Part shown: in pieces, positions 27,592 to 36,662 of the stretch
How the letters are laid out: every line of letters begins with the position of its first letter
How positions within the stretch are numbered: the stretch's first letter is position 1
Assembly (NCBI GenBank): GCA_965116235.1
Contig: OZ220496.1
Location: 682,001 to 746,000, forward strand
From: MPNP01 sp965116235
GTDB taxonomy: Bacteria; Pseudomonadota; Alphaproteobacteria; Rhodobacterales; Rhodobacteraceae
Direction of reading: 5' to 3'
Length of the DNA: 64,000 bases
Notes under the pieces: generated by a model
What the model was told of the DNA's origin: nothing
What the model saw: the letters and a program-made list of their open reading frames with translations, nothing else
Database searches by the model: none
Made by a program: the position numbers and the translations under genes

Positions 27592-28071
27592 ATGACCCGT
27601 TCAAACGGCACAAAACCGCCACCAACCGACACATCAATTCCCCCTCAGGTCAAGGTGCTGGGCCAGTATATTGATGACCTGTCGTTCGAGAACATAGCTC
27701 TGCGCCAGCAGAACATGGAGCGTGTCGGCAGTTCCGAAGTGGACATTCATGTCAATGTTGATGTCAGACAAAACAAAAAGGGGAACTTCGAGGTTGCTGT
27801 TACACTGAGTCTGACAACCAAGAACAAGGAAAGCAAAGAGGTCATTTTCCTTTTGGAGCTGAAATATCTGGGCGTATTTGCCATAACCCACACGTCCGAG
27901 CAAGACCTTCACCCGATTCTGATGGTGGAGTGCCCGCGGCTTCTGTTTCCCTATATTCGCCGAATAGCATCCGACCTCACTCATGAGGCCGGATATCCCC
28001 CCATCAATCTGGATCCGGTTGATTTCTTGACCCTGTATCGAAATTCCCTGACGAGCAAGTCTGAATCCTGA
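27592..28071 (+). CDS. secB: Protein-export chaperone SecB
   Basis: SecB holds preproteins unfolded and passes them to SecA. The 159-residue protein shows YIDDLSFENIALRQQN, the VTLSLTTKNKESKEVIFLLE strand region, YLGVFAI, the PRLLFPYIRRIASDLTHEAG helix and NLDPVDFLTLY. It is longer at the N-terminus than enteric SecB by a Pro/Thr-rich tail, as usual for alphaproteobacteria. Convergent with dnaQ (one base between the stops) and divergent from xsc. Confidence 0.95.
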   Translation: MTRSNGTKPPPTDTSIPPQVKVLGQYIDDLSFENIALRQQNMERVGSSEVDIHVNVDVRQNKKGNFEVAVTLSLTTKNKESKEVIFLLELKYLGVFAITHTSEQDLHPILMVECPRLLFPYIRRIASDLTHEAGYPPINLDPVDFLTLYRNSLTSKSES

Positions 28072-28072
28072 C

Positions 28073-28762
28073 CTAATCCTCGCTGAGCCAGAGCGGTTTT
28101 GAGCCAAGCTGAGTGCGAACGTATTCATCGTGGGCAATCTTTTCGGCTTCCGTGATGCCGCTGGCGACCGGTATTGGTCTTTTCTTGAATCGTCTGTTGG
28201 CTCTTTGTCCCTTGGAGAGATGGCTGCCGTTCATCTCCAGAAGATCCTCCGTCTTGGTCTGGTTTAGCCGGAGGTAAATCTCGGAGAGATATTGCGCGTC
28301 CAACAATGCTCCATGTTTGGTTCGCAAGGAACCATCAAGGCGGAAATAGTTGCAGAGTGCATCCAGATTGTGCTGCGCTCTGTGCGGCAATACACGGCGG
28401 GCCAGACTCAGGGTATCCAGCACCCGATCCTGGGAGATTGGTTCCCGATTGCACAATTGGAGTTCCTTGTTCAGGAAACCGATATCGAATTCCGCGTTGT
28501 GGGCCACTATTCTCGCATCCCTAATGAGATCCAGAATCTCGTCGGCCTTTTCATCAAAGCTAGGCTTGTTGCTCAAGAATTCGTCATCAATTCCATGAAT
28601 CTTCTGTGCCTCTTCTTCGACCTGGATTCCCGGATTGAAATACGCCTGATACTCAACACCGGTCTGACGACCATTCAAGTGTTCGACAAAACCTATCTCG
28701 ATTATGCGGTTTTTGTCCACCTCCTTCCCCGTCGTTTCGACATCAAGAATAATTTCTCTCAC
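28073..28762 (-). CDS. dnaQ: DNA polymerase III epsilon subunit (3'-5' proofreading exonuclease)
   Basis: The 229-residue DEDDh exonuclease begins MREIILDVETTG (Exo I) and continues with HGIDDEFL, VAHNAEFDIGFLN (Exo II) and KHGALLDAQYLSEIYL (Exo III with the His-Asp pair). This proofreads replication within the Pol III core. It is the third gene of the aroE-coaE-dnaQ run, 16 bases after coaE, a highly conserved alphaproteobacterial origin-proximal cluster. Confidence 0.96.
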   Translation of the reverse strand: MREIILDVETTGKEVDKNRIIEIGFVEHLNGRQTGVEYQAYFNPGIQVEEEAQKIHGIDDEFLSNKPSFDEKADEILDLIRDARIVAHNAEFDIGFLNKELQLCNREPISQDRVLDTLSLARRVLPHRAQHNLDALCNYFRLDGSLRTKHGALLDAQYLSEIYLRLNQTKTEDLLEMNGSHLSKGQRANRRFKKRPIPVASGITEAEKIAHDEYVRTQLGSKPLWLSED

Positions 28763-28778
28763 CTCTTTGCGCCCTCCA

Positions 28779-29363
28779 TCATGTCAATTCATCGACAATG
28801 TTCTGAACCTGGGCCCTTGTCTCGTCAATATCTTCCGAAATGACCACGAAATCAGCCCTTTTCCTCTTTTCCTCATCACTCATCTGCCAGCTTTTGATTG
28901 TAGCAAACCATGCCTCGCTCATGCCCGGGCGAGACAACACCCGCGATCTTTGACTCTCACTCGAAGCCGTAACAACGACCACATGATCGACTTCCGATTC
29001 CATTTTGGTCTCAAACAGCAGCGGTATGTCCAGGGCCGCCAGAGGATGATCCGATGTCTTGCAGGCCGCCAGAAACTTTTGGCAATGTCTCCCTACATAG
29101 GGATGAACAATGGCCTCCAAGACACCTTTCAACTCAGGCTTCGCTGCCAGAACGGACTTGAGTTTCGATTTGTCGACCCGGCCTTTATCAATGACTTCAT
29201 CGCCGAATTGCCGCCGAATGTCTTCAATCGCTTCCTTGTCATCATGATAGACTTGAAGGACGGCTTCATCGGCATCCCATACCGGCACGCCTTCATCTGC
29301 AAAAAGCTGGTTGACCGTCGACTTGCCCATGCCGATTGAACCGGTAATGCCGAGAACCTTCAT
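28779..29363 (-). CDS. coaE: Dephospho-CoA kinase
   Basis: CoaE phosphorylates dephospho-CoA in the last step of CoA synthesis. The 194-residue protein starts MKVLGITGSIGMGKSTV (P-loop at residues 8-15) and has VWDADEAV, AIVHPYV and LDIPLLFETKME. ATG 29363 overlaps the aroE stop in an ATGA, indicating translational coupling; the longer upstream frame simply runs through aroE. Confidence 0.96.
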   Translation of the reverse strand: MKVLGITGSIGMGKSTVNQLFADEGVPVWDADEAVLQVYHDDKEAIEDIRRQFGDEVIDKGRVDKSKLKSVLAAKPELKGVLEAIVHPYVGRHCQKFLAACKTSDHPLAALDIPLLFETKMESEVDHVVVVTASSESQRSRVLSRPGMSEAWFATIKSWQMSDEEKRKRADFVVISEDIDETRAQVQNIVDELT

Positions 29364-30211
29364 CTCTCTATAGCATCCAGAACCAGGGCTCGTAAATCCT
29401 CGGTTATTTCCGGCCTGATGCCATACCAGATATAGAATGACTTTGCCGCCTGATGCAAAAGCATGCCAATGCCCCCAACCGTCTGGCAACCTCTTTTCCT
29501 GGCATCAGCTAGCAACTTGGTTTCACTGGGATTGTAGACAATGTCGCAGACGACGGTTCTAGGGCTGATCTTGTCGATATGAAATTTCAGTTCGGGTTGA
29601 CCGACCATTCCAAGCGATGTCGTATTGACCAGCGTTCCAATCTTGTCAATGCAGTCATTAATGTTGTCTTTTCGGATGATCTTGATCCGATTGCCAAAAT
29701 TTGATTTCAGACTCTCAGACCTCTCCATGGTTCGATTTGATATATAGACCTCCGGCGTGCCTTCCTGCAACAATGAGTACACTATGGCCTTGGCTCCGCC
29801 CCCGGCTCCGAGAACGAGAGCCGATCCCCGACGAGCTTCCCATTCCGGCACACTCTCCCTGACACTCTCGATAAAACCGTAACAATCCGTATTATCAGCG
29901 TAAATCAATCCATCAATGCCAAATGTCAGTGTGTTCGAAGCACCCAGAATGGCCGCGTTATCCGAGACCTTGTCGGCAATTTGAAGAGCTTTTTCCTTGT
30001 GTGGAATCGTTATGTTCACCCCGCGAAAGCCCATTTTTCTGAGGGCCATGACCACGGTTTCGAAGTCCTTCCGAGACACTTCAAGCGGAACATAATACGC
30101 TTCAAGATTGTTCTGCCGGAACCAATAATTATGGATGAGAGGCGACTTGCTCTGATCAATCGGAGTTCCGATCACTCCCGCTATTCTTGGAATACTGCTC
30201 TGCAGAGACAT
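29360..30211 (-). CDS. aroE: Shikimate dehydrogenase (NADP+)
   Basis: AroE reduces 3-dehydroshikimate to shikimate in aromatic amino acid synthesis. The protein (about 283 residues from ATG 30211) shows GVIGTPIDQSKSPLIHNYWF, GVNITIPHKEKAL with the catalytic Lys, DNTDCYGF with the catalytic Asp, LVLGAGGGAKAI for the dinucleotide, and NTTSLGM. A start 57 bases further upstream is possible but unlike the family. It is the first gene of aroE-coaE-dnaQ. Maf, often upstream, is absent; a divergent intergenic region follows instead. Confidence 0.95.
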   Translation of the reverse strand: MSLQSSIPRIAGVIGTPIDQSKSPLIHNYWFRQNNLEAYYVPLEVSRKDFETVVMALRKMGFRGVNITIPHKEKALQIADKVSDNAAILGASNTLTFGIDGLIYADNTDCYGFIESVRESVPEWEARRGSALVLGAGGGAKAIVYSLLQEGTPEVYISNRTMERSESLKSNFGNRIKIIRKDNINDCIDKIGTLVNTTSLGMVGQPELKFHIDKISPRTVVCDIVYNPSETKLLADARKRGCQTVGGIGMLLHQAAKSFYIWYGIRPEITEDLRALVLDAIER

Positions 30212-30550
30212 TTTTGCACGGCGTTGATAGAATGTTGATAAAAGCGGGAAAAGCGGTGGGATTGCCAACCCGTTCCCTCACCACAAGTGCATTGATTTAA
30301 CTTAATGTCAGACATCTGTCCATTTTATAATGAGTTGCGAAAAGTTATACGTCCAGTTTTCAACAGTTATCGTTGATCCAGTCATCGCTTCCGATCACCA
30401 CAATCTCTCGCTTCCAATCCTGTCGAGAGTTATCGTTGACGAGTTTTCCACGAAGTATCTGAACCCTATTCTTGTTACTTCCTTTGTGGTAAAGACGTAA
30501 TAGGTAGCGTGTTGAGGACAAAGACATTTTCACGTGGTTGATCCGAATCC
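30212..30550. other. Candidate chromosomal replication origin (oriC) region
   Basis: This 339-bp non-coding region lies between leftward aroE-coaE-dnaQ and rightward hemJ-rho-mnmE-mnmG-rsmG, the gene context known to flank the origin in Caulobacter and Rickettsia (there next to hemE). It has an AT-rich block (about 30285-30350) and two copies of AGTTATCGTTGA at 30365-30376 and 30428-30439, plus AGTTATACG at 30343-30351. TTTTCCACG (30443-30451) and TTTGTGGTAAA (about 30483-30493) are at best degenerate DnaA boxes. No consensus TTATCCACA is present. The call rests mainly on context. Confidence 0.5.
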
Positions 30551-31405
30551 ATGAAAATCAACTTGGTGTTGCTGGGAACTGGCGGAGGTCCGCGCATGTC
30601 CAGAGGAACATGCTGGCCGACATCAATGGTTCTGGATGTAGGAGGGCGACCGTATCTGATTGATGCCGGACTGGGGGTAACCCGGCAATTCGTTGAGGCT
30701 GGGTATGATCTTGCTGACCTTCATACGGTCATCGTCACGCATCACCACTCCGACCACAATCTTGAGCTGGGGCCTTTGCTGCACACAACTTGGGTATCCA
30801 GTTATCCGCGAAGTCTGAATGTATACGGACCCCCTGGCATCACCGAACTCATCGAAGGATTCCTTCTGTCTCTCAAGTTCGATATTGAAACGCGGCAGAG
30901 TGATGAAGGACAATATCCCTTGAAGTCCCTGATCAGGTCAAATGTGTATACGGAAGGTCCGGTACTGGAAGATGATCGGGTCAAGGTCTTTGCCATGCGC
31001 GTCAATCATCCGCCTGTTTATCACTGTTATGCCTTACGATTTGAAATTGCGGACAAGATCATAGTCTTCTCGTCGGACACGTCGGCACTTCCCAAGCTGG
31101 GCGATTTTGCTCAGGGAGCTGATGTGTTGGTGCATGAGGTATTTCATTATGAGCGAGTCAAGGCGATGGCCAAGTGCTTGAAGGAGGTCAAACCCAATCT
31201 TCTTGATCATATCGTCAACGGTCACACCAAGGCAGAGGAAGTCGGGATAATTGCGAACATTGCCGAGGCCAGCCATCTGGTCCTCAATCACATCATACCT
31301 CGGGATGAAAAGAACATTCCCAGAATTGACATTTATGATCAAGTCAGAAAAACGTGGAAGGGCAAGTTGACAATTGGACACGACCTAATGCGAATCCCTC
31401 TTTGA
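30551..31405 (+). CDS. Metallo-beta-lactamase-fold hydrolase (RNase Z-like)
   Basis: A 284-residue hydrolase of the metallo-beta-lactamase fold. The metal motif appears as THHHSDHNLELGPLL (HxHxDH type), with further ligands at VNHPP, FSSDT and LNHIIP. It has the RNase Z/arylsulfatase-like layout, beginning with INLVLLGTGGGPRMS. Substrate is unknown; tRNA 3' processing, phosphodiester or sulfate ester hydrolysis are all possible. It occupies the first position to the right of the candidate origin, where many relatives have hemE, and lies 42 bases before hemJ. Confidence 0.8.
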   Translation: MKINLVLLGTGGGPRMSRGTCWPTSMVLDVGGRPYLIDAGLGVTRQFVEAGYDLADLHTVIVTHHHSDHNLELGPLLHTTWVSSYPRSLNVYGPPGITELIEGFLLSLKFDIETRQSDEGQYPLKSLIRSNVYTEGPVLEDDRVKVFAMRVNHPPVYHCYALRFEIADKIIVFSSDTSALPKLGDFAQGADVLVHEVFHYERVKAMAKCLKEVKPNLLDHIVNGHTKAEEVGIIANIAEASHLVLNHIIPRDEKNIPRIDIYDQVRKTWKGKLTIGHDLMRIPL

Positions 31406-31447
31406 AAACGGCAGATCAGGTCAAGCGACAGGAGCCACAAAACTCAA

Positions 31448-31894
31448 ATGGACACCATGTTTCTCGCCTATCCCTGGATAAAGGCCTTTCACATCATATC
31501 GATCGTCTGCTGGATGGCCGGACTGTTTTATCTTCCCCGACTGTACTTTTACCACGTTACGGAAGGTCATGAAGAGAAGATGAACGATCTGTTCGGCCTG
31601 ATGGAAAAGCGGTTGCTGAAAATAATTACAACGCCGGCCATGGTGGCGTCATGGATATTCGGTCTGCTTTTGCTGATGATACCTGGTGTCATAGATCTTG
31701 GCACGGGATGGATATGGGTCAAGATCATTGCCGTCCTGCTGCTGACCGCGTTTCATGGCTGGCTCGCGGCCAAGCGAAAGGAAATCATGAACGGAACCTG
31801 TCAGGTTTCTGGCCGCACGTTCAAACTGATGAACGAATTGCCCACGGTTTTGCTCGTGATAATCGTCGTTCTCGCCGTTGTCAAGCCGTTTTGA
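31448..31894 (+). CDS. hemJ: Protoporphyrinogen IX oxidase HemJ
   Basis: HemJ is a small heme-binding membrane protein that oxidises protoporphyrinogen IX. The 148-residue protein has four hydrophobic helices and the family pattern YPWIKAFHIISIVCWMAGLF, then LPRLYFYH, followed by FHGWLAAKRKEIMNG and FKLMNELPTVLLVIIV. Conserved His (in KAFHI) and Lys/Arg residues are present. Location upstream of rho is usual for alphaproteobacteria. Confidence 0.95.
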   Translation: MDTMFLAYPWIKAFHIISIVCWMAGLFYLPRLYFYHVTEGHEEKMNDLFGLMEKRLLKIITTPAMVASWIFGLLLLMIPGVIDLGTGWIWVKIIAVLLLTAFHGWLAAKRKEIMNGTCQVSGRTFKLMNELPTVLLVIIVVLAVVKPF

Positions 31895-32051
31895 TGTCGG
31901 AAAATGCCAGGATGAGTCAAGAAAATGCTCTTTGAGCTGGATTTCCTATTGCAACATGCCAGCAAAGCCCTAGATTCGTGAATGCCCTTGAAGCGTCAGT
32001 ATCCTTCTGATCTTTATTCTTCCACTCAGATCAACCAGCGCGAGAGAAACA

Positions 32052-33356
32052 GTGTCATTTGATTCCGTGACTGAACCGACAGAACAAACCATATCCATAG
32101 CGGCCCTGAAAGCCAAGACCCCCGCCGAATTGCTGAATCTGGCCAAGGAACTGGAGGTCGAAAACATTGCCACTCGCAAGGGTGACATCATGTTTCAAAT
32201 TCTCAAGAAATATGCCGAGATGGGGTGGAACATAGTCAGTGACAACGGTGTTCTGGAAGTGTTACAGGACGGGTTCGGCTTTCTTCGTTCACAAGAGGCC
32301 AACTATCTCCCTGGACCGGATGACATCTATGTCAGTCCAAACGTCATTCGCAAGTATGGCTTGCGGACCGGATCGACCGTGGCCGGTCATCTGAAGTCGC
32401 CTTGGGGCGAACAGAACTATTTTACCCTGACTCGGGTCACGCAGCTGAACTACGAAGAACCGGACGTATCCAAAAACAATGTTCATTTTGACAATCTGAC
32501 TCCGCTCTACCCCGATGAGCCCTTGCGGATGGAGATCAGCGGTTCCGAGAAAAAGGACTTGTCCGCTCGTGTCATTGACCTGATAGCCCCTTTGGGCAGA
32601 GGTCAGCGAGCTCTGATTGTTGCCCCGCCCCGAACGGGCAAAACGGTTCTTCTGCAAAACATCGCTCACTCCATCGAGACAAACCATCCCGAGGTCAAGC
32701 TGATTGTTCTTCTGGTGGACGAGCGCCCGGAAGAAGTGACGGACATGCAGCGCAGCGTGAAGGGTGAGGTGATTTCATCAACCTTTGATGAACCGGCCAC
32801 ACGACATGTCGCGGTGTCCGAAATGGTGATTGAAAAGGCCAAGAGACTGGTTGAAACCAAAAAGGACGTTGTCATCCTTCTTGATTCCATAACCCGCTTG
32901 GGTCGTGCCTTCAATGCCGTTGTTCCCTCCTCAGGCAAAGTCTTGAGCGGAGGTGTCGATGCCAACGCCTTGCAACGGCCGAAACGCTTCTTTGGAGCGG
33001 CCCGAAACATCGAAGAAGGAGGCTCCTTGACGATCATTGCAACGGCCCTGATTGATACAGGAAGCCGAATGGACGAGGTCATTTTTGAAGAGTTCAAGGG
33101 AACGGGAAATTCGGAAATCGTGCTGGACCGCAAGGTTGCCGACAAACGCGTGTTCCCGTCAATGGACATCCTCAAGTCTGGAACAAGGAAGGAAGATCTT
33201 CTGATGCGCAAGGAGCATCTTCAAAAGACATTCATGCTTCGCCGAATATTAACCCAGATGGGAACAACGGAGGCCATTGAGTTCCTGATTTCCAAGCTCA
33301 AGATAACGGACTCCAACGAGGAATTTTATCGCTCCATGAATCCCGACGGCCGCTGA
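32052..33356 (+). CDS. rho: Transcription termination factor Rho
   Basis: Rho is a hexameric RNA helicase that ends transcription. The 434-residue protein has the N-terminal Rho_N helix bundle (LKAKTPAELLNLAKELEVEN), the RNA-binding cold-shock-like domain (GVLEVLQDGFGFLRS), Walker A APPRTGKTVL near residues 191-200, and conserved VDERPEEVTDMQRSVKGEV, LLDSITRLGRAFN and GTGNSEIVLDR. The start is GTG at 32052. The gene stands alone between hemJ and mnmE on the same strand. Confidence 0.97.
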   Translation: MSFDSVTEPTEQTISIAALKAKTPAELLNLAKELEVENIATRKGDIMFQILKKYAEMGWNIVSDNGVLEVLQDGFGFLRSQEANYLPGPDDIYVSPNVIRKYGLRTGSTVAGHLKSPWGEQNYFTLTRVTQLNYEEPDVSKNNVHFDNLTPLYPDEPLRMEISGSEKKDLSARVIDLIAPLGRGQRALIVAPPRTGKTVLLQNIAHSIETNHPEVKLIVLLVDERPEEVTDMQRSVKGEVISSTFDEPATRHVAVSEMVIEKAKRLVETKKDVVILLDSITRLGRAFNAVVPSSGKVLSGGVDANALQRPKRFFGAARNIEEGGSLTIIATALIDTGSRMDEVIFEEFKGTGNSEIVLDRKVADKRVFPSMDILKSGTRKEDLLMRKEHLQKTFMLRRILTQMGTTEAIEFLISKLKITDSNEEFYRSMNPDGR

Positions 33357-33463
33357 TCATTTGATTTCAGCGTTCCGGAGCAATCGTCGCCGAGGGACGC
33401 AACCAGCCTAAATCGCCCGGGGTTGGGGAATGATCAGACTCTCCAAACGGATGGGGGTTTGAC

Positions 33464-34780
33464 GTGATCTTTTTCGGACATGCATTCGATACCATTTTTG
33501 CCCCGGCCACGGCTCCCGGAAAGGCGGCCATCTCGGTAATTCGGATATCTGGTGACCGAACCCGGGAATTGCTTGTCCAAATGACCGGATCGGTGCCCCG
33601 GACTCGGGAGATGACACTCTGCAAGATCGTGTCTCCAGAAACGCGACAGATATTGGATGAGGCCTTGGTCGTGTTTTTTGCCAAGGGCAAAAGTTACACG
33701 GGAGAAGATTCGGTTGAACTGCATTTGCACGGTGGAAGAGCAATCAAGAATGTCGTGAGCCAGTGCTTGCTTCGAGCCGGAGCTCGCTTGGCCGAGCCTG
33801 GGGAATTTACCTTTCGAGCCTTGCGCAACGGACGCATGGATCTGGCTCAGGTCGAGGGTTTGTGCGACCTGATAGAGGCAGAAACCGAGCAACAGCGACT
33901 GCAAGCCATGAATGTCTTCAAGGGGAAGACTTCAGACAAAACTCAAGAATGGCGGAAAGAGCTCATTCACTGTCTGGCCTTGATCGAGACCGAAATCGAG
34001 TTCACCGAAGAAAGCATTCCGCCTGACATAAAGCTGAGGGCCATGGAGCTCCTTGCAAGGCTCGTTCACGACCTGCGTCAAGAGTTGTCCGGGGTTGAAT
34101 ACGCCGAGAGGCTGAGAGAAGGTTTTGAGGTCGCCATAATCGGGCCGCCCAATTCAGGCAAATCGACGTTGTTGAACTATCTGGCTGGTCGCGATGCGGC
34201 CATAACATCCAGCATACCGGGCACAACGCGGGATATCCTTGAGGTTCAGATGGATCTGAAGGGCATTCCGGTGACCTTTCTCGACACGGCCGGCCTTCGC
34301 GATACAAAGGATCCCGTCGAAGTGATGGGTATAGCCAAAACGCAGAAAAGGGCCAATGCTGCCGACTTGAGAGTGTTTCTTGCGGAGGATAAAAAAGCCG
34401 AAGAACCCGGTGTGAAGCGCAAGCCCGGCGACCTGGTGCTGTTGGCCAAGGTTGATCGGTTCCCGATTGGAACGGACGCCGGTGTATCAGGCCAGACCGG
34501 CCAAGGGGTTGACGACATGCTGCAATCCATTGCGGCCAATCTGGAGGAAAGAGTGGGTCGGGTCGGGGTCACGATCAATGCCCGACAACGGTCGGCCATA
34601 GAGCGGACAGTGATTTGTCTGGAAAGCGCAATGGCTGAACTCGAGAAGAGCCATTCGGTTGATGAAATAGCTTCGGAAGAAATACGGCAGGCCATAAGAT
34701 CCCTTGAATCCATCACGGGGCGGATCGATATTGAAAGCGTCTTGGGTGAGATATTTCAGAATTTTTGCATCGGAAAGTAG
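33464..34780 (+). CDS. mnmE: tRNA modification GTPase MnmE
   Basis: MnmE works with MnmG to modify wobble uridine 34 of certain tRNAs. The 438-residue protein has the tetrahydrofolate-binding N-terminal domain (IFAPATAPGKAAISVIRISG), a helical domain interrupted by the G domain (G1 GPPNSGKST at 227-235, G3 DTAGLR), and the C-terminal catalytic CIGK ending. The G4 motif is not a clear NKxD; the sequence at that point reads LLAKVDRF, a modest deviation. GTG 33464 is the start. It precedes mnmG by 11 bases. Confidence 0.96.
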   Translation: MIFFGHAFDTIFAPATAPGKAAISVIRISGDRTRELLVQMTGSVPRTREMTLCKIVSPETRQILDEALVVFFAKGKSYTGEDSVELHLHGGRAIKNVVSQCLLRAGARLAEPGEFTFRALRNGRMDLAQVEGLCDLIEAETEQQRLQAMNVFKGKTSDKTQEWRKELIHCLALIETEIEFTEESIPPDIKLRAMELLARLVHDLRQELSGVEYAERLREGFEVAIIGPPNSGKSTLLNYLAGRDAAITSSIPGTTRDILEVQMDLKGIPVTFLDTAGLRDTKDPVEVMGIAKTQKRANAADLRVFLAEDKKAEEPGVKRKPGDLVLLAKVDRFPIGTDAGVSGQTGQGVDDMLQSIAANLEERVGRVGVTINARQRSAIERTVICLESAMAELEKSHSVDEIASEEIRQAIRSLESITGRIDIESVLGEIFQNFCIGK

Positions 34781-34791
34781 GCCTTTCGGTC

Positions 34792-36654
34792 ATGAACCGT
34801 TTTGACGTCATAGTTGTGGGTGGCGGCCATGCCGGATGTGAAGCCGCATACGCATCGGCTCGCACTGGTGCCAAGACGGCCTTGGTTACACTCAAGCGCG
34901 AGGGCATTGGACAAATGTCCTGCAACCCGGCCATTGGCGGTCTGGGCAAGGGGCATTTGGTGCGCGAGATTGATGCCATGGGCGGCATCATGGGCACCGT
35001 TGCCGACGAGGCCGGAATACAGTTCAGGTTGCTGAACCGCAGCAAGGGGCCGGCGGTACGAGGCCCGCGCGCTCAGATGGATCGGGCGATCTATAGCGGA
35101 GCCATGCAGCAAGCCATGAGCACGACCCCCAACATGCATGTCGTCATTGGTGAGGTGGTTGATTTTGTCATGACGAAAGGAGCGATCAAAGGGATTGTTC
35201 TCGCCGATGAGTCTGAAGTGATGGCCACGGCTGTGGTTCTGACAACCGGAACCTTCTTGCGCGGTGTCATTCGGCTCGGTGAAAAAGCCATACCGGCCGG
35301 GCGTATCGGTGATCCAGCCGCCATCCGTCTGGCGCAAAGACTGACCGACCTGGATCTGCCCCTCGGTCGGCTGAAAACCGGAACTCCACCTCGACTGGAT
35401 GGGCGGACGATCAATTGGGATGTCCTGACTGAGCAATCCGGAGACAAAAAGCCCGCCATGTTCTCCTTTCTTTCGGAGCAACCCGAGGTCCGGCAAATTT
35501 CCTGCTTCATCACTCAGACCAACGATTCCACGCACGCGATCATTCGTCGGAATCTGGACAGGTCAGCCATTTACGGAGGGCATATTGACAGCGTGGGTCC
35601 TCGCTATTGCCCGTCCATTGAGGACAAGGTCGTTCGATTTCCGGATCGCGCTTCACATCAGATATTTCTTGAACCGGAAGGGCTCTCGACCGACCTTGTG
35701 TATCCCAACGGCATTTCAACCTCTTTGCCGGAAGAGACGCAAACCGACTATGTCCGCTCGATCAAGGGTCTGGAAAATGTTGCGATCACCCAGTTTGGCT
35801 ATGCGATCGAGTATGACTTTGTAGATCCTCGATCCTTGACCGACACCTTGCAAACCCGGATGCTGGAGGGCTTGTATCTGGCGGGCCAGATTAACGGGAC
35901 GACAGGTTATGAGGAAGCGGCCGGTCAGGGTCTGGTCGCGGGCATAAACGCTGCACGGCTGGCCCGAGGCCTCGAGCCCGTCAAGTTTTCTCGAGCCGAA
36001 TCGTATATCGGGGTTATGGTTGATGACCTGATTACCCGAGGTGTCACCGAACCCTATCGCATGTTCACGTCCCGTGCGGAATTTCGCTTGTCGCTGAGGG
36101 CCGACAATGCCGATCAACGGCTCACGCCCAAAGCCATGGGGTTGAATATTGTCACCACGGAAAGAAAGAGACTGTTTGAAGCCAAGAGTTCTAAGCTGAT
36201 TGCTGCAAGGGACTTGCTTGCAGAACATTCAATGCTGCCGTCAGAGGCTGTTCGCCACGGTATAAAAATCAGCATGGACGGTACGCCTAGAACAGCACTG
36301 GACTTGCTGGCCTATCCGGAAGTGAACATGCAAAAACTGCAGCAAATTTGGCCCGAACTGCAGCAAATTGACGATTCTATCGTCGAACAGATGGAAAACG
36401 AAAGCGTCTATGCCCGCTATCTGGACCGGCAAGATCGGGAGGCCATGACAATCAAGCGGGACGAGATGTGCAGAATCCCTCAGGATATTGATTACTTGAA
36501 CTTGCAAGGCTTGTCGGGCGAACTGAGAGCCAAGCTGAATGAAGCCAAACCTGAAACTTTAGGTCAGGCCGGTCGCATTGAAGGCATGACGCCATCGGCT
36601 CTGGCCTACCTCCTTTCCACGGTTCAGCGGCAACATACCGCGCCACACGCTTAG
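34792..36654 (+). CDS. mnmG: tRNA uridine 5-carboxymethylaminomethyl modification protein MnmG (GidA)
   Basis: MnmG is the FAD-binding partner of MnmE. The 620-residue protein begins MNRFDVIVVGGGHAGCEAA (FAD-binding GxGxxG) and contains the family signatures QMSCNPAIGGLGKGHLVREI, GPAVRGPRAQMDR, TGTPPRLDGRTI, and GQINGTTGYEEAAGQGLVAG, with a C-terminal helical domain that binds MnmE (REAMTIKRDE, GLSGELRAKL). ATG 34792 was chosen over an upstream ATG that lies inside mnmE. Confidence 0.97.
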   Translation: MNRFDVIVVGGGHAGCEAAYASARTGAKTALVTLKREGIGQMSCNPAIGGLGKGHLVREIDAMGGIMGTVADEAGIQFRLLNRSKGPAVRGPRAQMDRAIYSGAMQQAMSTTPNMHVVIGEVVDFVMTKGAIKGIVLADESEVMATAVVLTTGTFLRGVIRLGEKAIPAGRIGDPAAIRLAQRLTDLDLPLGRLKTGTPPRLDGRTINWDVLTEQSGDKKPAMFSFLSEQPEVRQISCFITQTNDSTHAIIRRNLDRSAIYGGHIDSVGPRYCPSIEDKVVRFPDRASHQIFLEPEGLSTDLVYPNGISTSLPEETQTDYVRSIKGLENVAITQFGYAIEYDFVDPRSLTDTLQTRMLEGLYLAGQINGTTGYEEAAGQGLVAGINAARLARGLEPVKFSRAESYIGVMVDDLITRGVTEPYRMFTSRAEFRLSLRADNADQRLTPKAMGLNIVTTERKRLFEAKSSKLIAARDLLAEHSMLPSEAVRHGIKISMDGTPRTALDLLAYPEVNMQKLQQIWPELQQIDDSIVEQMENESVYARYLDRQDREAMTIKRDEMCRIPQDIDYLNLQGLSGELRAKLNEAKPETLGQAGRIEGMTPSALAYLLSTVQRQHTAPHA

Positions 36655-36662
36655 ACTGATAC

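Noticed and set aside
30294..30306. TTAACTTAA in the candidate origin as a CtrA site
   Set aside because: CtrA boxes need seven bases between the TTAA halves; here there is one.
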